Assembly: GCA_938034705.1 (NCBI GenBank)
Contig: CALHMG010000372.1
Location: 1-32,817 of the forward strand
From: an uncultured Gammaproteobacteria bacterium
GTDB lineage: Bacteria > Pseudomonadota > Gammaproteobacteria > Arenicellales > CALHMG01
Direction: 5' to 3'
Length of the DNA stretch: 32,817 nucleotides
Shown here: positions 23,551 through 30,659 of the stretch, in pieces
How the letters are laid out: each line of letters opens with the position of its first letter
How positions within the stretch are numbered: the stretch's first letter is position 1
Program-made: the position numbers and the translations under genes
Notes under the pieces: generated by a model
What the model was told of the DNA's origin: nothing
What the model saw: only the letters and a program-made list of their open reading frames with translations
The model's database searches: none

Positions 23551-24648
23551 TCAGTTTTCGCCGTTCAGAATTTCGGTAAATTTTGCAATCGCGTCGGCGG
23601 CATCTTCAGGGGACTCGGCGTTCTCAACGCCAAAGACCCACTCGTCTGACACGCCAAGCGCGAAGTAGTTCTTCAAAAAACCGTGCAACAAAATCGTGTG
23701 GTCGTCAGCTTCGGTGACAACTTCGAGATCAAAGCCCAGATCATCGAGCAGGCGAGTCTGCAGATCGCTTGCTTCATCAGGTGACTTGGCCTCATGGGCG
23801 AACAGTCGGGCGTTGGAGTCGTCGGAAATTTTGCCGAACCAGAAATCATTCGCGAAATCGAACTTGAATACGTTTGCTTTCTGAAACGAAATTCGCTGCG
23901 GGTCCACGCCCATGCCGTTTGCAAGTAACGCAAGCCCGGGCGGTGATTCCTCCGAGTCCGCACGCAGCGCCTGCATAGCCGTGGCTATCTGTACGGCCTT
24001 GGACTGCACGGTCTCGGTGTCGGCATCGCCGATAATTCGAAAGAAGTACTGCCCCCGGCGACCGATTGCGCCAATCGATGTTCGAAAGAACGTCACGCCG
24101 TTGGCGTTCTCGACCTGGCTTGTCGCGGACTGATGATCGGAGAAGATGCCAAGGCTTCCACCTTTGTCGCCCTGGTCAAACAGCTCAATGCCGATTTCCT
24201 CGTCGGTAGCGGTTGACGCCAACACGACATAGTGCAGTGACTGAAAACCCTGTTTGGTAAATTTCGGTGCCTCGCCATTGATTTTTTCGAACAGCGTATC
24301 GGCATCGAATTCGCGCACCCGTGAAGCGATTGCCCATCCGTCACTGACAATGCTGCCCGGAAAGAGCCCGAGTGCGGGCACGGCAGCGGCCGTCTGGGTG
24401 CCGGGCGTGCTGTCGGCGAGTCGTTTCAGGGGAGGCACGTAGAGCTTCCTGTCCGCCTCACTTTTGGCCAGCAGTTCGGGCGCGATATCCCGGAACGCGG
24501 GGTCGTAGTTGTCGCGAGTCGTGGCCACCCAGATGATGAGCAGCGCAAGTGCGCCCAGAATGACCACCGACACAATATTCTCGGTTCGGGGGATGACGGT
24601 CCGCAGGAGTTGAAATCGCCGCGGATTAATGACGTCAGTGTTTGACAT
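23551..24648 (-). CDS. Membrane-anchored protein of unknown function, first gene of the redox operon
   Basis: A 365-residue protein with a single transmembrane helix near residues 26-45 (VSVVILGALALLIIWVA) after a positively charged N-terminus, and a large region predicted to lie in the periplasm. I see no cysteine clusters, heme motifs or catalytic motifs. The soluble part has two similar-looking halves, each with repeated FxxFIDG-like and strand patterns (LFEKINGEAPKF, and later DFANDFWFGKIS). It may match a DUF found next to DUF362 and 4Fe-4S proteins (DUF6599 comes to mind, unverified). It sits 6 nt upstream of the DUF362 gene and probably anchors or assembles the exported complex; that is inference from position. 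Confidence 0.75.
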   Translation of the reverse strand: MSNTDVINPRRFQLLRTVIPRTENIVSVVILGALALLIIWVATTRDNYDPAFRDIAPELLAKSEADRKLYVPPLKRLADSTPGTQTAAAVPALGLFPGSIVSDGWAIASRVREFDADTLFEKINGEAPKFTKQGFQSLHYVVLASTATDEEIGIELFDQGDKGGSLGIFSDHQSATSQVENANGVTFFRTSIGAIGRRGQYFFRIIGDADTETVQSKAVQIATAMQALRADSEESPPGLALLANGMGVDPQRISFQKANVFKFDFANDFWFGKISDDSNARLFAHEAKSPDEASDLQTRLLDDLGFDLEVVTEADDHTILLHGFLKNYFALGVSDEWVFGVENAESPEDAADAIAKFTEILNGEN

Positions 24649-25074
24649 GATTCCGGAGAAAAACCTCAGCGTTGTCGTCAGGAAAAGCCGGGTGTGTGGG
24701 TAGTCAGTTTATCGCACCCGTCGGGTATCGTCTTGGGTATGCAGACGGAGCGTGAATACTGTCGTTTAAGCGTGAGTACAAAAAAGCCGCCGGGCCTTTA
24801 AAACCGACACGCTGCGCGGATTCGCCCCCGGAATACAGGTTTTGGGCAGAACTTTATAAAAATAGACCGCCGGACTGTAATTATCACGACACTGTAAAGA
24901 TGCGGTCCGATCGACCGCACCAGGCTCGCCAGGGTGCGCTTTGCGCGACGGCGTGCGATGGATAGTTCCGGCCTAATCAGCGCATCGGAAAAGTATCGTT
25001 TCGTCGTCCAATTCAGTGCAATAGACTGGGCCGTGACCGAAATTTGATTGTTGGCAGTGCAAAGTGGACCGTAG
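24649..25074. other. Divergent intergenic region, 426 nt, no gene
   Basis: The region separates the redox operon (minus) from a flavin monooxygenase gene (plus) and should hold promoters for both. The clearest structure is an inverted repeat TGCGGTC-n5-GACCGCA at 24901-24919, which could be an operator or RNA hairpin. An AT-rich stretch at 24840-24870 is also present. ORFs on the minus strand here run into the monooxygenase gene and are not convincing. Confidence 0.5.
24901..24919. repeat. Inverted repeat, 7-bp arms with 5-nt spacer
   Basis: The arms TGCGGTC and GACCGCA are perfectly complementary. It lies 156 nt upstream of the monooxygenase start. It could be a regulator operator or the leader hairpin of either divergent transcript; no regulator gene is adjacent to support this. 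Confidence 0.55.
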
Positions 25075-26304
25075 ATGAAAACAGAGAAGGTACAAACGCT
25101 TGTCGTTGGCGGCGGCCAGGCCGGCCTCGCCATGAGTGAACACCTGTCTGACGACGGTTTGCCGCATGTTGTGCTTGAGCGACACCGCATCGCTGAACGA
25201 TGGCGTTCGGAGCGATGGGACTCCCTGGTCGCCAACGGGCCGGCTTGGCACGACCGCTTCCCGACCAAAGAGTTTGCGAATTTTGATCCTGACGGGTTTC
25301 CGTCCAAGGACAACGTCGCCGACTATTTTGAAGCGTTCGCGAAGCAGATCAATGCGCCCATCCGTTGTGGCGTTAACGTGCTTAACGTTAGCAAGCACAA
25401 ACAAGGGACAGCCTTTCGGGTCGAGACTTCCGAGGGTGTGATCGATGCAGATAACGTCGTCGTTGCAACGGGACCGTTTCAGCGCCCGATTATTCCACCT
25501 GTGATCCCCGAGTCGGCCGGGGTTACGCAGATTCATTCAAACAGCTACAAAAACCCAGCTCAGCTTGCCGACGGCGCCGTGTTGGTTGTGGGCGCCGGGT
25601 CGTCGGGATCACAGATTGCCGATGAGCTTCTGCGCGACGGCAGAAGCGTTTATCTGTCCGTGGGGCCGCATGATCGTCCACCGAGAAGCTATCGATCCAA
25701 AGACTTCGTCTGGTGGCTGGGTGTGCTTGGCAAATGGGAAGCCAAAACCATCGATCCTTCGACGGCTCACGTCACAATCGCGGTTAGCGGTGCGTACGGC
25801 GGTCACACCATCGACTTCCGTCGATTCGCAGAGCGCGGCATGACGCTGGTTGGCATGACCGAGAAGTTTGATCAGGGCGTGCTGACTTTTGCACCGGACC
25901 TCGCGCAGAACATCAATCAGGGGGACGCCAACTATCTTTCGATCCTTGGTGAGGCCGATGAATACGTCGCCAAGAACAATATCGATCTGCCTGAAGAGCC
26001 CGAGGCCCGAATTATTGGTCCGGACCCGCAGTGCATGACAGATCCTTTGCTCGCACTTGATCTGCAGGACGCCGGTGTCAATACGATAGTCTGGGCGACC
26101 GGCTATGAGCAGGATTTTGGATGGCTCGATGTCGATGTTCTTGACGACAGGGGAGTGCCTCGACACAAGCGAGGTGTTTCGGTCGAGCCGGGGATTTACT
26201 TTCTTGGACTGCCGTGGCTTTCCATGAGGGGGTCATCATTTATCTGGGGTGTCTGGGAGGATGCCCGGTATCTGGCGAAACAGATTGCCGAGCGCAGTCG
26301 CTAG
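25075..26304 (+). CDS. Flavin-containing monooxygenase / CzcO-like NAD(P)-FAD oxidoreductase
   Basis: A 409-residue two-dinucleotide-domain flavoprotein. The FAD-binding Rossmann motif VVGGGQAGLA lies at residues 10-19 and the NAD(P)H-binding motif VVGAGSSGSQIA near residue 180. The late motif IVWATGYEQDF corresponds to the ATG(Y/W) segment of class B flavoprotein monooxygenases. It probably hydroxylates, or inserts oxygen next to a carbonyl, sulfur or nitrogen of a small substrate, using NADPH and O2. The substrate is unknown. It is preceded by a 426-nt intergenic region, so it probably begins its own transcript, and is followed by the GFA gene after about 150 nt. Confidence 0.86.
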   Translation: MKTEKVQTLVVGGGQAGLAMSEHLSDDGLPHVVLERHRIAERWRSERWDSLVANGPAWHDRFPTKEFANFDPDGFPSKDNVADYFEAFAKQINAPIRCGVNVLNVSKHKQGTAFRVETSEGVIDADNVVVATGPFQRPIIPPVIPESAGVTQIHSNSYKNPAQLADGAVLVVGAGSSGSQIADELLRDGRSVYLSVGPHDRPPRSYRSKDFVWWLGVLGKWEAKTIDPSTAHVTIAVSGAYGGHTIDFRRFAERGMTLVGMTEKFDQGVLTFAPDLAQNINQGDANYLSILGEADEYVAKNNIDLPEEPEARIIGPDPQCMTDPLLALDLQDAGVNTIVWATGYEQDFGWLDVDVLDDRGVPRHKRGVSVEPGIYFLGLPWLSMRGSSFIWGVWEDARYLAKQIAERSR

Positions 26305-26455
26305 TCGGTGTCGTTTTGAGAAGCGCTTACCTGCAATTGCAACGGTGTCTTGCGCGCGTGATCGCGCCTCAGATCTCGAACGGTCGATCGATGCCGATAC
26401 AAACCAATCCTGAAGTGGAATAATGCAACCGGGTGCAAAAAATACGGAGCGTAAG

Positions 26456-26845
26456 ATGCACGGACACTGTTTATGTGGCGCTGTTCGATATGAGTACGAT
26501 TCGGTGAAGTGGTCTGGCTACTGCCACTGCGAGAGCTGTCGGCGCAACTGTGCGTCCCCGGTTACCGCATTTTTTGGTGTCAGGGATGGCGACTGGCGCT
26601 GGACCGGCGACAAGCCGTCCAGCTACGCGTCCAGCGATCACGCGACAAGATGGTTCTGTGCCCGCTGTGGGACGCCGATGGCCTACGAGTCGACGCAGTT
26701 TGCGCACGAGATTCACTTTTATGCGGCAACTCTCGACGACCCCGAACAGTTCAAGCCAACCCAGCATTTTCATCATGGAGAACATCTGTCCTGGTTGAAG
26801 ATTGATGATCAGCTCAAACGACATCGAAGCAGCTCGCTTGCGTGA
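26456..26845 (+). CDS. GFA family zinc-binding protein
   Basis: A 129-residue protein of the GFA (glutathione-dependent formaldehyde-activating enzyme-like) fold. The structural and catalytic zinc ligands are visible as HCLCGAVRY (Cys4 and Cys6 region), YCHCESCRR and WFCARCGTPM. I chose ATG 26456 because GGAG sits 6 nt upstream; an in-frame ATG at 26423 has no such site and adds 11 residues. The founding member was linked to formaldehyde and glutathione chemistry, but most homologues have no proven function. Position between two flavin monooxygenases hints at a role with an aldehyde or thiol adduct, as inference only. Confidence 0.88.
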   Translation: MHGHCLCGAVRYEYDSVKWSGYCHCESCRRNCASPVTAFFGVRDGDWRWTGDKPSSYASSDHATRWFCARCGTPMAYESTQFAHEIHFYAATLDDPEQFKPTQHFHHGEHLSWLKIDDQLKRHRSSSLA

Positions 26846-26930
26846 TCGAAATATCCCATTACCTCATGCTGTGCCGTCGTGACGTTCCCTCGACCGTTCA
26901 GTATTCACGATAAAACCTCGAGGACTCCCG

Positions 26931-27263
26931 ATGAGCCTGATCGCACAGACGCCCAAGCCGCCGTACTACGCCGTCATTTTCACCAGTACGCAGACGGATG
27001 AGCTCGAGGGCTACGCCGAGATGGCCGCCCGCATGGAAACGCTGGCTAAAGAGCAGCCCGGGTATCTCGGGTTTGAAGCGGCGCGTAACGACATCGGGAT
27101 TGCCGTGTCCTACTGGCGCGACCTTGAATCTATTCGGCTCTGGAAAGCCGACGTCGAGCACATGACGGCGCAAAGCGCGGGGCGTGAACGCTGGTACAGC
27201 GAATACGTGACCCGGATCTGTCTGGTCGAGCGCGACTATGCTTTCAGCGATAACAAGAGCTGA
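26931..27263 (+). CDS. Antibiotic biosynthesis monooxygenase (ABM) domain protein
   Basis: A 110-residue small dimeric ferredoxin-like protein of the ABM superfamily. The expected pattern is visible: a first strand YYAVIFTSTQ, a helix EGYAEMAARMETLAKEQPGYLGFEAAR with the conserved PG(Y/F)LGFE turn, then VSYWRDLESIRLWKAD with the conserved YW and the following W/H residues, and the C-terminal YVTRICLVERDY. Some members are cofactorless monooxygenases, while others only bind hydrophobic ligands or heme. It ends 5 nt before the converging monooxygenase gene. The start codon is preceded by GAGGAC about 12 nt upstream. Confidence 0.87.
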   Translation: MSLIAQTPKPPYYAVIFTSTQTDELEGYAEMAARMETLAKEQPGYLGFEAARNDIGIAVSYWRDLESIRLWKADVEHMTAQSAGRERWYSEYVTRICLVERDYAFSDNKS

Positions 27264-27268
27264 GAAAT

Positions 27269-28993
27269 TCAAGCGTGTGAGTTGAGTTCAGCCTCAATCT
27301 GTAGCGCCAGATAGCGTGAGTAAATGCGGCATTGCGAGAACGAGCCCCCGGTAAACCAAAGTCCCGATTGCGGCGTGCGGGTCCACATGTTGTTCAGTTC
27401 CTGCGTGTCGTCATCAAAGCCCCAGACCTTTCCGACTTTTTCGGCGACCGCTGAGCCGTAGAGCTTCTCAAGCATGTGATCCTGGCTGTGGTAGCCGGTG
27501 GCGAGCACGATAAGGTCCGCATCGATCAGTGATTGGTTGTGCAGGCGTATTCCATCGCGCTCTACGTGGCTGACCGACGAAAACTGTTCCAGCTTGATTC
27601 GCCCGTCCGCGATAAGCTCCGAACAGCCGGCGTTGAAATAGTAACCACCACCACGCGTACGATATTTCAGCGGCCAGCCGGTACCGTTTTCTCCAAACTC
27701 GAGCCGGAAGCCGGCCTTATCCAGTCGCGCATGTAGCGGTGCATCGAGTTCACGCGTCTTGTCTGTTATTTTTTTCTGAATCCGTTTGACCAGCGCAAGC
27801 GGGAATGACGAGTTCATCAGGTCGCGCGCCGCAAGGGGAGGACCGTCGTCGTAGTAGACCTGGTCGTAGAGCTGTGCGCTTGGTTCGAGATTGACAATCA
27901 GCGTTGGGCTTCGCTGGATCATCGTTACCGACGCCCCGTGTCGTTCAAGGTCCTGGGAAATATCGTGAGCACTTGTGCCGGTGCCAAACACCACAGCCGA
28001 CTGGTCTCGCCACCGCTGCGAGTTTTCAAATTCACCAGAGTGACAGACGTGTCCGTTAAAGTTCTGAATGCCGGGGATCTCTGCACGTTTTGGCGAACCG
28101 CTGATGCTGGTTGCCATGACGATATGCCGGGGTCGAATAACGCGTGTTGAGTTGTCGGGTTGCGCGAGCGTGGCTATCCAGCACTGTTGCTCGCGGTCGT
28201 ACTGAGCCTGCTGCAAACTGGTCCGGGTCCAGACATTAAGTTCCATGATGTCTGCGTAGGCTTCCAGCCAGTTGGCAATTTTGTCTTTGGGAATATATCG
28301 CGGAAACGTTGACGGAAACGGCAGATAGGGCAGGTGGTTGCTGGGGGTGCGATTGTGCAGATGCAGGGCGCTGTAGCGATTGCGCCAGTTGTCGCCAACG
28401 CGTTCGTATCCATCTATGACAAGCGCATCCACGTTGCGCTGGCCGAGTTCGACGGCGGCACACAGTCCGGCATGACCGCCACCGACGACCAGAACCTCGG
28501 GGTCCCGATCACGGTAGCCACGTTCAACGGCACGATGTTCATGCCAGTTGCGTGTCGCATCGCGCAGTTCAGTGGGAGATTGACGATCAGCTGTGATGGA
28601 TGGTTCATCGATTGCCGTCATCAATGACCAGGCTCGGAAACCCGACTGGCCGTCCGGGCGTAGTCGGACAACACCCTTGCACCTTCCACGGTTGCTCTGG
28701 AACTGAATTGCACATTCGACAACGCTTTCGTCGGCGCGCTCAGCATGCTGGGCCGGGATTTGGGCGCAATCTGTTGCGAAGTTTCTCGCATCAGCCGCCT
28801 GCGCCGATCGCATCAACGCACCGCAGACCTGGTCGCGGCCGCTGATCGTTCGAAAGTCCCATCCGATGCCGAGGATGTTGCGCCAGTGTGGGTCCTCGCA
28901 TAGCAGATCGGTCAGGGCCGTTTGGCTGTCCTGACCCAGAGCATGCTCGAATGAATCAAGCCAGTCTTGAACGTCGTCCTTGAGGCGATTCAA
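27269..28993 (-). CDS. Class B flavin-dependent monooxygenase with an N-terminal SnoaL/NTF2-like extension
   Basis: A 574-residue protein. Residues about 1-145 resemble an NTF2/SnoaL-like alpha/beta barrel (DVQDWLDSFEHAL, then ISGRDQVCGALM). Residues about 165-574 are an FMO/BVMO-type flavoprotein with the FAD motif VVGGGHAGLCAA, the F-x-G-x-x-x-H fingerprint FNGHVCHSGEF, the NADPH motif VFGTGTSAHD and LATGYHSQD near the end. FMO proteins with this extra N-domain are common in environmental proteobacteria and fungi, with few characterised. It may hydroxylate or oxygenate the same class of substrate as the monooxygenase at 25075-26304. It is transcribed alone on the minus strand. Confidence 0.87.
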   Translation of the reverse strand: MNRLKDDVQDWLDSFEHALGQDSQTALTDLLCEDPHWRNILGIGWDFRTISGRDQVCGALMRSAQAADARNFATDCAQIPAQHAERADESVVECAIQFQSNRGRCKGVVRLRPDGQSGFRAWSLMTAIDEPSITADRQSPTELRDATRNWHEHRAVERGYRDRDPEVLVVGGGHAGLCAAVELGQRNVDALVIDGYERVGDNWRNRYSALHLHNRTPSNHLPYLPFPSTFPRYIPKDKIANWLEAYADIMELNVWTRTSLQQAQYDREQQCWIATLAQPDNSTRVIRPRHIVMATSISGSPKRAEIPGIQNFNGHVCHSGEFENSQRWRDQSAVVFGTGTSAHDISQDLERHGASVTMIQRSPTLIVNLEPSAQLYDQVYYDDGPPLAARDLMNSSFPLALVKRIQKKITDKTRELDAPLHARLDKAGFRLEFGENGTGWPLKYRTRGGGYYFNAGCSELIADGRIKLEQFSSVSHVERDGIRLHNQSLIDADLIVLATGYHSQDHMLEKLYGSAVAEKVGKVWGFDDDTQELNNMWTRTPQSGLWFTGGSFSQCRIYSRYLALQIEAELNSHA

Positions 28994-29035
28994 CTGCTCG
29001 GATCCTGAATGACTGGCCGGACTACTCGCGATCGA

Positions 29036-30229
29036 CTAGTGCGATTTGAGTTTTGTGCCCGTTCCATAGCCGGACGGTTGCGTCAGGATCAAATTGCTCA
29101 GTGAGGAGATCAGAATCTGACGGGTCTCTTCGGCAGAGAAGTAGTTGGCGGAAAGTTCCACAGTCGCCGGTGAGGGCATGCCGCGCAGGATGAGCAATTC
29201 ATGCATCTGCGTTACGACGGTTTTTGTGGGTACCAGCAGTCGTTTCACGTACTCAGTGTCGGACAGACTGTCACTGCTTGTGTAAACACATTCGTCAACG
29301 GTGTCGTACGTGCTGCAAAAGCCACCTGCGCCGTTAGTCGAGCAGGGGCAGTTGACGACGAACTCGGTTTCGACCGTGTTCGGATCAAAGCTCTCGAATC
29401 GCACGGCCCTGAAATCGTTAATTCCAATGCTCTCAGGGTCTACGCCGATGAAGCGCAGGCGTTCGAAAACGAGAGCCTGGCTCAGTTCGATGGCATCGCT
29501 GACCGCGTCGCGCGCGTTGGGGTTGTCCCGGCCGAGTTCCGAGAGCTCGGATGCAAGGTCGCCACCATGTTCGGATTCGCCACTGCCTTCAGCGCCGCCG
29601 TTGCCGGCGTCGCCACCGTTTTCGCCTTCGCTTTCACTCTCGTTCTCGCTTTCACCCTCGGCTTCACTTTCCCCTTCGGCCTCGGATTCGCCGGAGCCGG
29701 CAGAGCTTTCGCCTTCGGCGTCGCCACCCGTATCGCCACCGTCACCATTCGCCGATTCGCCGCTTGATCCGTCGCCACTGGAGTCGCCGCCTGCGTCGGC
29801 TGAGTCAGAAGACTCTGCGTTGTCGCCGCTTTCCGCCTCTGATGATGAGTTTTCAGATTCGCCGTCGGTCCCCGTGCTGCCGTCACCGGCATCGCTGCTG
29901 CCATCGGTGGACTCGGCTGAATTGTCTGAAGACGCGTCTGATGAGGCGTCGTTCGAGCTGTCGGAGTTTGCGTCCGCGCTGTCGTCGGTCGACCCTGCCG
30001 GAACCTCGGCGTCTGAGTCCCCGGATGCGGCGCCTTCGCTTTCTCCACCGCCCCCGGATTCGCCGCCGCTGCCGCCGTTTTCTGCGCCTTCACTGCCGCC
30101 GTTCTGGGCCAATACCTGGGGCGAAATCGAGGCTATCGCCACACCAAAAACCAACATCCACAGCGCGAGCAGGGCGATGCGTCGCGCACAAGCAAAATAT
30201 TCAGGGACGTTAAGAGGAGTTTGATTCAC
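29036..30229 (-). CDS. Secreted protein with long Ser/Asp/Glu/Gly-rich low-complexity region
   Basis: A 397-residue protein from GTG 30229, chosen because GGAG lies 8 nt upstream and the N-terminus becomes a signal peptide (RRIALLALWMLVFGVAI; cleavage after VLA near residue 41). Starts further upstream, to 30388, place non-hydrophobic sequence before the signal. Residues about 42-224 are almost wholly Ser, Asp, Glu, Gly, Ala and Asn with no hydrophobic core, probably a disordered acidic spacer that may bind calcium or keep a domain away from the surface. Residues about 225-397 look folded, with a Cys cluster (CPCSTNGAGGFC, then DEC) that may form disulfides. I do not recognise the C-terminal domain. 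No LPXTG or autotransporter signal is seen. Confidence 0.75.
   Translation of the reverse strand: MNQTPLNVPEYFACARRIALLALWMLVFGVAIASISPQVLAQNGGSEGAENGGSGGESGGGGESEGAASGDSDAEVPAGSTDDSADANSDSSNDASSDASSDNSAESTDGSSDAGDGSTGTDGESENSSSEAESGDNAESSDSADAGGDSSGDGSSGESANGDGGDTGGDAEGESSAGSGESEAEGESEAEGESENESESEGENGGDAGNGGAEGSGESEHGGDLASELSELGRDNPNARDAVSDAIELSQALVFERLRFIGVDPESIGINDFRAVRFESFDPNTVETEFVVNCPCSTNGAGGFCSTYDTVDECVYTSSDSLSDTEYVKRLLVPTKTVVTQMHELLILRGMPSPATVELSANYFSAEETRQILISSLSNLILTQPSGYGTGTKLKSH
29558..30106 (-). repeat. Low-complexity coding tract (acidic Ser/Gly-rich linker)
   Basis: Within the preceding gene, about 549 nt encode short degenerate repeats such as GESEAEGESE and SSDASSDNSAES. The composition bias leaves the opposite strand free of stop codons, which creates long spurious antisense frames. 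Such tracts can expand or contract by slippage, so length variation between strains is expected. Confidence 0.85.
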
Positions 30230-30659
30230 CGCGGGCTCCGGGGCACTTGACACTATCGGCGACCATAAGCTGATAAAGGTACCGATCTCAACCCCGAATC
30301 CCCCCAGTTGTCTCGCAATACAGGGTGTTGGGTGGTCATGGTTAATCCAAATGGACCGGGAACTTACGTGCGGTTTCAACTGCACCATTTGAAGTCGTCA
30401 ACCGGCGCTTTGGACCTGAAACACAGCACTCAGGTTCACTATTGACCCAGGCGACTGAACCGAGGGGTCGGTTCAACGAGCCGGTGGGGGCTTCCATGAT
30501 GGGCCTGGGCGCTGCCGGTGCTCAATTTTCCGGGCGCTCGGCAGCGGTCGATTTGCTATAACCGAACCCAGCGGCCGGGTCGTCAATAGCGGCAGTCACC
30601 ATCGGTCGCCGGCGTCTGTCCCGTCGACAGACTCGGTGCCTGATATACGGAACCTCTGG
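30230..30659. other. Intergenic region upstream of the antiporter gene, with hairpins
   Basis: About 430 nt between the secreted protein gene (minus) and the Kef-type gene (plus). No gene is supported. There are two inverted repeats: TGAACCGA-GGGG-TCGGTTCA at 30456-30475 and CGCTGCCG/CGGCAGCG at 30510-30517 and 30539-30546. A TATAAC at 30557-30562 could be a -10 element for the antiporter but has no good -35. Confidence 0.5.
30456..30475. repeat. Perfect 8-bp inverted repeat with GGGG spacer
   Basis: The arms at 30456-30463 and 30468-30475 are perfectly complementary with a 4-nt spacer. Divergent genes flank it, so it may be an operator for either promoter or a leader hairpin. Confidence 0.6.

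Noticed and set aside
24798-25313. Minus-strand ORF of 171 codons in the divergent spacer
   Set aside because: It runs into the opposite strand of the flavin monooxygenase gene and shows no domain or ribosome binding site; treated as a shadow frame.
29301-30224. Long plus-strand ORF of 307 codons (Ser/Pro-rich) opposite the secreted protein gene
   Set aside because: It is the antisense image of the low-complexity Ser/Asp/Glu/Gly tract, which cannot easily form stop codons on the other strand. The minus-strand frame has the signal peptide and the folded domain.
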